DNA from: G020354785 sp964534745
Lineage (GTDB): Bacteria; Bacteroidota; Bacteroidia; Bacteroidales; UBA10428
Reading direction: 5' to 3'
Assembly: GCA_964534745.1 (NCBI GenBank)
Contig: CAZHQW010000048.1
Span: forward strand, 1-30,724
Length of the DNA: 30,724 bases
The translations under genes were made by a program, and so were the position numbers. The number at the start of each line of letters is the position of its first letter. Positions within the stretch are counted from its first letter, which is position 1. This document shows positions 23,959-30,724 of the stretch, one piece after another. Under the pieces are notes generated by a model. That model had not been told where the DNA came from, made no database searches, and saw nothing but the letters and a program-made list of their open reading frames with translations.

Positions 23959-26155
23959 GCGGAATATCAAAGGCATTTACCCCCTGTTTTACAAGGTATT
24001 TACTGTCTTCTTCGAGTACCTTTGCAAACCAGTTAAAGTCAAGATTTGACTTTTTTATGCTCTGGATATAATTTTCAATTGCTTTCTGTTTGTCACCTGA
24101 ACACCATTCAACATGAGCAAGGTTCATGTAGTCGTTTTTATTGCCTTCCTTTGAGATTACCTTCTCAAAATATTTCCGGGCCGTATCAAGCTTACCAAGA
24201 AGAAAAGAGCACCAGGCAATAGGTCTTTGTATCTTGTGGTTATCAGGAGATAAATACTCAACCTTGAAATAATATTTTAGTGCTGATTCATAGTTATCCA
24301 TATCAAGATAAACCTGGCCTAGGTATGCCTGAATCTGCAGGTTTTTGGGATCGAGCTTTTCAGCTTTCTTATAATATTCGGCAGACTTATTAAAATGTTC
24401 CTTTTTCCTGTAACAGAAGGCCAGTTTATTATATAACCATAACTTGTTTTTACTTATAAGTTCAGCCTTATGATAGTAGTCAATAGCATTTTGAAATTCC
24501 CCTGCCTGTTGATGGCAAAAGGCTGTTTTTTCATATAATTCAAAATTATCTTCAGAGCATGACAATATTTCAAAGATCTCAAGCGCTTCTTTGTAATAAC
24601 TTTTTTCAAAGAAAAATTCGGCAATATTTCTAAGAATGGATTGATCCTCTATAAGCATTTTAAAGAAGTCAGCCTTGTATATATGATATTCGAGATTGAA
24701 GATATCTTCAAATTCTCTTTTCAATGGATGAAGCTTATAAAACCTGTATAAATCTTGAAAATACTGTGTAAAGACAGCCTTATTCCTTGCGATACTATTG
24801 ATTAGTTCATCCTGCTCGCTGAGCTCATTCATAGCCTGCAGTTCCATATTAAATAATTCTGTCATCATGGACTTTTGAATTGATGGCAGGTGCTTTACAT
24901 TCAGGCAGAATGAATATTTATCTGAATTGCACATAAATGATGACCGCTCAAGTCCTTCAAGAAACTTGTCGGTATCAAAACCTTCTTTTATAGTTTCAAG
25001 GGACCCGGAAATCATTTCATTTTCTTTGTAAAAAGGCAGGAACCAGTTGCTTATCTCATTAAAGAAATCGAACCGCTTTAGCAGTGCAAAAGCTCCGAGA
25101 AAAACATCGGCACCTTCCATTTGCATAGCTGAGAATTCTTCAAATTTCTGATAAACATCGGGGGAGTCCTTGAAATATGTTTCCCATTCAGGATTCTTTT
25201 CACTTATTATTTTGGATGATAATATATTATCAAGATCAAGTTTTTCTTCAAGCTTGGATTTTATCTTCATAACTTCCGGCAAAATCTCATCCTGGATCTT
25301 TTTTGTAATTTTTTCTGTCTCTTTTGCCCGTATGAACTGTATAATAATAGCTTCAATATGTTTTGCTATATTTTTATTTCCCTGGTATGCTTTGATCCTG
25401 TTTAATATATCGGGATACAGGCTGATACGGCTGTCGTAATAATACAACCCTAGTGTGAGTCCGATTAAAGCCCTTTGCCAGACCTGGTGTTCTTCAGCTT
25501 CATAGAAATCAAACAGTAATGCTATTTTGTTACTGTCAAAATGTCTTAGCAGTGACAGTGTTAATGCAGTTATTATTAAGCATTTATCATGCCATGGCAG
25601 GGACTTTTTGCTAATAATTTTATTAACCAGTTCAATTTCAGCTTCCTTAATCTTATCAGTCAGCCATATAATCCTGAATATATTGGTCAGACTTTTTTTG
25701 TAGCTTTGCTCATCACTAATCCCGGCAGTTTTCTTAATGCCTGATGCTGACTTTAGTATCTGCTCTATCTCCCTTTCAAATTCAAGATGTTTAACTATCT
25801 CATCCGATTCATCTTCATCCAGATGGTGTCCCTTCCTGATTTCAGTCTTATACTGGTAATAGCTAAGAAGTCCGTAACCTGTAATTATATCCTCCTTAAC
25901 ATCATCAGCAAGTTCTGTTACTGCCTTGAGGAGACGTTCGTATACCTTTTCCTTTTCCGGATCATCTCCCAGTTCAAATGAATATCTGAGCATGTTTTGA
26001 TATGTGTTGTAATGATTTTCAAACTGGTTTTTAAGATCTTTATCCTTACATTTTTCAACAAGCTCCTTTAGAATATCAAAGGCATCCTTGACACGTTTCT
26101 TTGATATAAACTGGGAAAAACTGGTATATTTTGAAATTAGTTCGTTATAGTTCAT
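23924..26155 (-). CDS. Large TPR protein of unknown function
   Basis: With the ATG at 26155 this is a 743-residue, largely helical protein beginning MNYNELISKY. A start at 26221 would add 22 residues and cannot be excluded. It lacks a signal peptide, so it is probably cytoplasmic. Residues of the N-terminal half form long helices rich in Lys/Glu/Leu; the C-terminal half (about 540-710) has at least five TPR units of about 34 residues, such as ALEIFEILSCSEDNFELY and SAEYYKKAEKLDPKN. No enzymatic motif is seen. It is divergent from the TPR-SpoIIE phosphatase gene, with 145 bp between the chosen starts, so a shared regulatory region and functional pairing are possible. Confidence 0.75.
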   Translation of the reverse strand: MNYNELISKYTSFSQFISKKRVKDAFDILKELVEKCKDKDLKNQFENHYNTYQNMLRYSFELGDDPEKEKVYERLLKAVTELADDVKEDIITGYGLLSYYQYKTEIRKGHHLDEDESDEIVKHLEFEREIEQILKSASGIKKTAGISDEQSYKKSLTNIFRIIWLTDKIKEAEIELVNKIISKKSLPWHDKCLIITALTLSLLRHFDSNKIALLFDFYEAEEHQVWQRALIGLTLGLYYYDSRISLYPDILNRIKAYQGNKNIAKHIEAIIIQFIRAKETEKITKKIQDEILPEVMKIKSKLEEKLDLDNILSSKIISEKNPEWETYFKDSPDVYQKFEEFSAMQMEGADVFLGAFALLKRFDFFNEISNWFLPFYKENEMISGSLETIKEGFDTDKFLEGLERSSFMCNSDKYSFCLNVKHLPSIQKSMMTELFNMELQAMNELSEQDELINSIARNKAVFTQYFQDLYRFYKLHPLKREFEDIFNLEYHIYKADFFKMLIEDQSILRNIAEFFFEKSYYKEALEIFEILSCSEDNFELYEKTAFCHQQAGEFQNAIDYYHKAELISKNKLWLYNKLAFCYRKKEHFNKSAEYYKKAEKLDPKNLQIQAYLGQVYLDMDNYESALKYYFKVEYLSPDNHKIQRPIAWCSFLLGKLDTARKYFEKVISKEGNKNDYMNLAHVEWCSGDKQKAIENYIQSIKKSNLDFNWFAKVLEEDSKYLVKQGVNAFDIPLMIDYLKILIS

Positions 26156-26300
26156 AATACTTAAGCTACTACCAAAAATTATGCCGTATTCAAAGATACG
26201 ATGATCTTCCCTTATATGCATATGTTAATTAAAACCCGAATATTTGCCGGGATGTATTGTAAAAATTGTTATAACTTTATTAAAAAAATAAGATACTGTT

Positions 26301-28841
26301 ATGGATTTAAAAGGATTTTTTAAAGATTTAAAAATTGGGATAATCCTGCAGTTGTTTATCAGTTTGTTAATAATGAATTTATCTGTTTATGGCCATGTTA
26401 ACAGTAATATTTATCTGCCGTCATATCTGCAACAGGAAGACAAAAAGGCTGAATATAACAGGCATATTGCCAGGGGTGACAGTCTTATGAATATAAAGAA
26501 ATATGATGCTGCTATGGTTGAATTTCAGAAAGCATCTGATATAATGCCCTTTGAGGAATATCCCAGATTAAAAATGCAGGCCATAGAGACCTTAATAAGG
26601 ATGAGCCAGATCGAAAAGCAAAAGCAGGCTGAAAGAGGTGAAGCGGAGGATACTTTAATAGGCGAGACTGCAGCAAGACTGGCAAAAGAAAGAAGGACTG
26701 AACAGGAAAGAGCCAGGGAACAGGAAAGGATAGACAGCCTTCGTCAGGCAGTGCTGAAAAAATATCAGGAAACACTGGATAAAATGGAAGAAACCCGGGA
26801 TGATCAGGAAATATCAAAAGTATATAAGGAAATTGCAGATACACTTAAAAATCTGAAAGTGCATTCGGGAGCTCTCGAGTTTTATCAGCAATCTCTGGCT
26901 ATTGAAGAAAAGAAAGGTAACAAACAGAATGCTGCGGACATCCTTGAAGGTATGGCAGAAGTCTATCTTGATTCAGGATTATATAAATCATCAATAAACT
27001 CCTATGAAAAATCCATGGGTTTAAAGGAGGGACTTGGCGATAAAAAGGGTGTTTCAGATGACCTTTCAAGTATTGGCAATGTCTATGAGACCACTTATGA
27101 CTTTAACAGAGCTATAAACTATTACGAAAAATCCGCAGAGGTTAAGGATAATATTGATGACAAGCACGGACTTTCTGACGTAATGGATAATATCGGCAAC
27201 CTTTATTATAAACAGCGGTATCTTGAAAAGTCTATTGATTCATATAAAAAATCTGCGGAATTAAATGAGCAGCTGAATAAGCAGGATAACCTGGGTTCAA
27301 ATTATAATAAGCTGGGGGTGGCATATTATAAAATGGGTAATTATGATGAAGCCGAGAACTACTATGAGAAATCCCTGGAAATAAAACAGAAAACAGGCAA
27401 TAGTAAAGACGTTTCAATGACATACAATAATATGGGTAATTTAAATTTTGACCAGAACAAGTATAAAAAAGCTATAACATACTATGAGAAATCACTGGAA
27501 TTAAAAGGCCAGATTAATTACACATATGGAAAGGCTGTTTCATTGTTTAACCTTGGGAATGCATACAGGCAACTAAACATAAATACAAAAGCAATAGATA
27601 ATTTTGAAGCAAGCAAAAAAATATGTGCAGATAACAATTTTGAGGAATTACTGGCAAGGAATATAAAAGCCCTGTCGGAATTGTATTTACTGGTAAATGC
27701 CGCTGATAAGGCCTCTGAATATGAAGATCTCCTTGCAAGATCCGATTACGCCGATATAGATATAAATGATCCAATCACAGAAAGCCAGATTGACAGTGAA
27801 ATGGGTGAAAGTGAGAAAGTTATTAAGTATCTTACCGAGGAGGTTTTAAGGCAGAAGGAGATGTTTGAAAAACAGGCTACAGAGAGAGAGCGTGAGAATA
27901 AAATCAACAGTCAGAGGCTGAGGATAAAAAATTTGCAGATTAAGCGGCAGCGTATTTTAATGGGCTCCCTTACAATTGTAATAGCCCTTATTCTTGTTGC
28001 TTTATTCTTATTCTACAGGCAAATTATCCAGAAAAAAAAGGCAAATACAATTCTTACACAGAAAAATACCCTGATCTCAAAGCAGCAGAAGCTGATTACC
28101 GACAACATGAAATCTGCCAGCGTCATTCAAAAAGCAGCCATGCCTCCTGATAATTTGATCAGCAGTGAACTGACGGACTTTTTTGTGCTTAATATGCCTA
28201 AAGATATAGTAAGCGGTGATTTTTACTGGATGGATAAAAGGGAAAACAAAGTGTTTATTGCCGTGGCCGATTGCACGGGACATGGGGTACAAGGAGCAGT
28301 TGTCAGCATGCTGGGTATAGCGCTCCTGAATGAGATAGTAAATAAAAGTTATTCCAAAAAGCCAGGGGAAATACTGGACCAGCTTAGCATTAAAATAAAA
28401 CACTCTCTTCACCAAAGCGGCGACATTGAAGAAATAAGAGAAGGTATGGATATAGTATTACTAAAAATTGACACGAAGAATAATAGGATTGAATTTGCCG
28501 GCGCCAATAATCCGGTTTATATTGTCCGTAACGGAGAGATTTTAGAGGAGAAGGGGGACAGGAATCCTATCGGGTATTATAGCAAAGGAACTCTTTTTGA
28601 AACAAAAAACCTGGAGATAAAGAAAGGTGACTCACTTTATATGTTTTCCGATGGTTACATTGATCAGCTGGGAGGAGAAAATCTGAAGAAGTTTCTGCCA
28701 AGGAGGTTCAGGGAAATCCTCATGGAAATAAATGACAAATCCATGAAGGAGCGAAAAGAAATCCTGATGAACAGGTTTAACGAATGGAAAGGCGAATACC
28801 AGCAGGTTGATGATATCATGATCCTTGGCATAAGAGTATAA
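26301..28841 (+). CDS. TPR-transmembrane-SpoIIE-type Ser/Thr phosphatase
   Basis: This 846-residue membrane signalling protein has an N-terminal hydrophobic helix (about 13-30) and a Glu/Arg-rich coiled coil (about 100-160). At least six TPRs follow at an exact 40-residue period (conserved G-N pairs near 259, 299, 379 and 419, G-V at 339). A second coiled coil (about 503-550) leads to a transmembrane helix (about 553-573), and the C-terminal PP2C/SpoIIE phosphatase spans about 610-846. Metal aspartates are Asp640 (VSGDFYW), Asp657 (ADCTGHG), Asp784 (SDGYID) and Asp837/838 (VDDIM). Family members dephosphorylate anti-sigma-factor antagonists or other regulators. The TPRs lie between the helices, on the periplasmic side, suggesting a sensor; the substrate is not in this window. 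Confidence 0.9.
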   Translation: MDLKGFFKDLKIGIILQLFISLLIMNLSVYGHVNSNIYLPSYLQQEDKKAEYNRHIARGDSLMNIKKYDAAMVEFQKASDIMPFEEYPRLKMQAIETLIRMSQIEKQKQAERGEAEDTLIGETAARLAKERRTEQERAREQERIDSLRQAVLKKYQETLDKMEETRDDQEISKVYKEIADTLKNLKVHSGALEFYQQSLAIEEKKGNKQNAADILEGMAEVYLDSGLYKSSINSYEKSMGLKEGLGDKKGVSDDLSSIGNVYETTYDFNRAINYYEKSAEVKDNIDDKHGLSDVMDNIGNLYYKQRYLEKSIDSYKKSAELNEQLNKQDNLGSNYNKLGVAYYKMGNYDEAENYYEKSLEIKQKTGNSKDVSMTYNNMGNLNFDQNKYKKAITYYEKSLELKGQINYTYGKAVSLFNLGNAYRQLNINTKAIDNFEASKKICADNNFEELLARNIKALSELYLLVNAADKASEYEDLLARSDYADIDINDPITESQIDSEMGESEKVIKYLTEEVLRQKEMFEKQATERERENKINSQRLRIKNLQIKRQRILMGSLTIVIALILVALFLFYRQIIQKKKANTILTQKNTLISKQQKLITDNMKSASVIQKAAMPPDNLISSELTDFFVLNMPKDIVSGDFYWMDKRENKVFIAVADCTGHGVQGAVVSMLGIALLNEIVNKSYSKKPGEILDQLSIKIKHSLHQSGDIEEIREGMDIVLLKIDTKNNRIEFAGANNPVYIVRNGEILEEKGDRNPIGYYSKGTLFETKNLEIKKGDSLYMFSDGYIDQLGGENLKKFLPRRFREILMEINDKSMKERKEILMNRFNEWKGEYQQVDDIMILGIRV

Positions 28842-28866
28842 TTATCTGTATATACGCATCTAATGA

Positions 28867-30159
28867 ATGTATAATCTTATCAGCCTGGGAGGAATTTTTC
28901 TTTTTATGGTAATAGCGTGGCTGTTATCATCCAACAGGAAAATTATTAACTGGAGGGTTATTATATGGGGCATACTGTTTCAAATGCTTTTTGCCCTGTT
29001 TCTTTTCCTTGTTCCTGCAGGCACCAAAGTCTTTCTGGCAATAAATGATATTGTAATAAAGATACTTGATTCTTCGGCGGAAGGAGCAAAATTCGTATTC
29101 GGACGGCTGGCATTGCCGCCCGGGACTGTAAATGAAAACGGGGAAACTTCAATTGGACCGATTCTTGCATTCCAGGTATTCCCGACGATAATTTTCTTTT
29201 CAGCCCTTATGTCAATCTTATACTTCTTCAAGATAATGCCTCTGTTTATAAGGGCATTTGCCTATGTATTTACAAAACTTATGAGAATTTCAGGAGCCGA
29301 ATCATTAAATGCGGTGAGTAATATTTTTGTCGGCATAGAATCGGTTTTTACAATAAAACCATATATAAAGGATATGACTCGCTCCGAACTGTTCACATTG
29401 CTTACAGTATGTATGTCAACCGTTGCTTCCAACGTTATGGCGCTTTATGTTTTTAGTCTGAAGGATTATTTCCCTGCTATAGCAGGTCATCTTGTTTCAG
29501 CTTCGTTCCTGTCAGCACCAGCTGCTATAATCACCTCAAAACTGATGATGCCCGAAACGGAAAAGCCCAAAACACTTGGCATCAACGTAAAACCATATTA
29601 TGAAAAAGATGAAAACCTGTTTATGGCAATTATAAACGGGGCCAATTCCGCGGTTAAATTTATTGTTGGCATAGTAGCTTTGCTTATCGCAGTAATCGGA
29701 CTGGTGGCTTTGATTGATTTGTTTCTCGGGTGGGTAGGAGGAATAGCCGGTTCAGATATTACATGGTCGCTAAAAAAATTTATGGGGTATTTGTTTTATC
29801 CTTTTACATTAATAACGGGAGTGCCTCCTGAAGATGCGGGAGTTGTTTCACAGATTATAGGTGAAAGACTTATTGTTACTGAAGTGGCGTCCTACACTGA
29901 TCTGGCCGATGCCATTAAACAGGGGATCCTCACCAATCCGCGGTCCATTATAATAACTTCATATGCCCTATGCGGGTTTGCCCACATTAGTTCTATGGCA
30001 ATATTTATTGGTGGTATATCTGCTCTTATACCTTCGAAGGCAAGCGTTTTGGCCAGGATAGGAATAAAAAGCCTTATTGCAGCCACTATTGCATGTCTTA
30101 TGACAGCTTGCATTGCAGGTTTGTTTAGTGCAGAAAATACGGTGCTTTTCGGAAGATAG
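28867..30159 (+). CDS. nupC: Concentrative nucleoside transporter (CNT/NupC family)
   Basis: This 430-residue polytopic inner-membrane symporter is of the NupC/CNT family. Motifs are KPYIKDMTRSELF (164-176), ASYTDL, YALCGFAHISSMAIFIGGISALIP (366-389) and the terminal IGIKSLIAATIAC region. In characterised CNTs, GQTE and GFANFSS line the nucleoside site; here they read GIES (156-159) and GFAHISS (370-376), so His373 replaces the usual Asn and Gln/Thr are changed. Glu339 (VTEVAS) is kept. The protein may thus take an altered substrate. It begins 25 bp after the TPR-SpoIIE gene, on the same strand, and ends 3 bp before the convergent rimM. Confidence 0.88.
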   Translation: MYNLISLGGIFLFMVIAWLLSSNRKIINWRVIIWGILFQMLFALFLFLVPAGTKVFLAINDIVIKILDSSAEGAKFVFGRLALPPGTVNENGETSIGPILAFQVFPTIIFFSALMSILYFFKIMPLFIRAFAYVFTKLMRISGAESLNAVSNIFVGIESVFTIKPYIKDMTRSELFTLLTVCMSTVASNVMALYVFSLKDYFPAIAGHLVSASFLSAPAAIITSKLMMPETEKPKTLGINVKPYYEKDENLFMAIINGANSAVKFIVGIVALLIAVIGLVALIDLFLGWVGGIAGSDITWSLKKFMGYLFYPFTLITGVPPEDAGVVSQIIGERLIVTEVASYTDLADAIKQGILTNPRSIIITSYALCGFAHISSMAIFIGGISALIPSKASVLARIGIKSLIAATIACLMTACIAGLFSAENTVLFGR

Positions 30160-30162
30160 ACT

Positions 30163-30681
30163 CTAATCCAGCAGCCCTTCAGGAATTTCAGTTGTTACGG
30201 TTTTTTTCTTATTGTCGATTTTCAGGACCATGTCACTGTGGAAAGGAATCATAAACTCTTTACCTTTTCCAGCGACCTTTAATAAGGGGTTGTCCCTGAT
30301 ATTCAGAAAATCCGTTATTGTACCAATATCGCCGTGTTTCCTGTCAATAACATCATAACCTATAATATCCTGCTTTTTTAAATGAAGGTTATCTGTTATG
30401 TCCAATTTATCTTTTGTAACATATACCATACATCCTGTGAGTTTTTTGGCTTCTTCATTTGATTTGATATCATCAAGCCCGACAAGCAGGGATGATTCAT
30501 TTATATCAGAATATTGTGAAATAAAAAATGGAATAATTAGACCTTCAATCTCTATAAATATAGACTCCATTTCAGGAAGATCATCCGGATGCAGGTTGTT
30601 AAGCTTTAGGATCATATCTCCATGGATACCGTGAGGTTTTAACAACGTTCCCAGGAAGACAAGATTTTCCTTATTCAACAT
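30163..30681 (-). CDS. rimM: 16S rRNA processing protein RimM
   Basis: This 172-residue protein helps mature the 30S subunit near the S19 binding site. The N-terminal RimM domain shows GTLLKPHGIHGDMIL (11-25), a hallmark of the family; the C-terminal PRC-barrel domain runs from about 95, with DIIGYDVIDRKHGDIG and the IPFHSDMVLKID stretch. Length is standard. The ATG at 30681 is 13 bp after a minus-strand stop that could end rpsP, the usual upstream partner. It is convergent with nupC across 3 bp. Confidence 0.92.
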   Translation of the reverse strand: MLNKENLVFLGTLLKPHGIHGDMILKLNNLHPDDLPEMESIFIEIEGLIIPFFISQYSDINESSLLVGLDDIKSNEEAKKLTGCMVYVTKDKLDITDNLHLKKQDIIGYDVIDRKHGDIGTITDFLNIRDNPLLKVAGKGKEFMIPFHSDMVLKIDNKKKTVTTEIPEGLLD

Positions 30682-30694
30682 TGATGCGGTTCCC

Positions 30695-30724
30695 TTAATC
30701 TTCAGACTTATCTTTCAAGTCAGG
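30695..30724 (-). CDS. rpsP: Partial coding end, possibly ribosomal protein S16
   Basis: A minus-strand frame open to the window edge reads PDLKDKSED and stops at TAA (30695-30697), 13 bp before the rimM ATG. The short acidic/Lys-rich tail, and the very common rpsP-rimM order, suggest this is the 3' end of rpsP. Only nine codons are visible, so the identity is inferred from context. Confidence 0.4.
   Translation of the reverse strand, partial: PDLKDKSED

Overview
The window looks like a chromosomal stretch from a Bacteroidetes (probably Bacteroidales-grade) bacterium. The base composition is AT-rich. Outer-membrane and lipid A genes (lpxK, gmhA) point to a Gram-negative envelope. Several genes and neighbourhoods are typical of that phylum: an sppA-lpxK-purine nucleoside phosphorylase run, a DUF5723-like porin-type protein, a lipoprotein-like GH5 enzyme, TPR/SpoIIE signalling proteins and a K+-dependent membrane pyrophosphatase. 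Shine-Dalgarno sequences are weak or absent, and a few upstream regions carry Bacteroidetes-style TAnnTTTG boxes. No rRNA, tRNA, CRISPR array, integrase or transposase was seen.

Region 1 (1-5744) is the accessory part, all genes on the minus strand. It holds a secreted caspase-like protease with a two-nucleotide-spaced partner, a GH5-type lipoprotein glycosidase, a CPBP (CAAX-type) membrane protease and a secreted TPR-like protein. It is punctuated by copies of a 15-19 bp REP-like repeat (core ATGGGCGCTGTCCCT) in direct and inverted orientation. The copies sit at the gene ends, and one supplies the C-terminus and stop codon of the second CPBP protease. I saw no copy after 5744.

Region 2 (5723-10309, minus) is a run of sppA, lpxK, purine nucleoside phosphorylase and the second CPBP protease, closely spaced or overlapping. 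Region 3 (10446-17519) has folK, convergent with mutL and a small membrane protein. It is followed by a plus-strand operon: gmhA, a lipoprotein, a DUF5723-like outer-membrane protein and a YifB/ComM AAA+ ATPase. Region 4 (17722-23958) carries hppA, pepT, lplA, a secreted protein of unknown function and plsC. hppA has a Na+-pump-type signature.

Region 5 (23924-30724) has two divergent TPR genes, one a transmembrane TPR-SpoIIE phosphatase. They are followed by a concentrative nucleoside transporter with altered substrate-site residues, then rimM and a fragment that is probably the end of rpsP.

All five convergent gene pairs are separated by 10 bp or less, or overlap. At one of them (lplA) a terminator-like hairpin lies inside the facing gene. 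No clearly new multi-gene system is proven. The best candidates for follow-up are the repeat family that rewrites gene ends, the caspase-like/partner pair and the predicted Na+ (possibly Na+/H+) pyrophosphatase.
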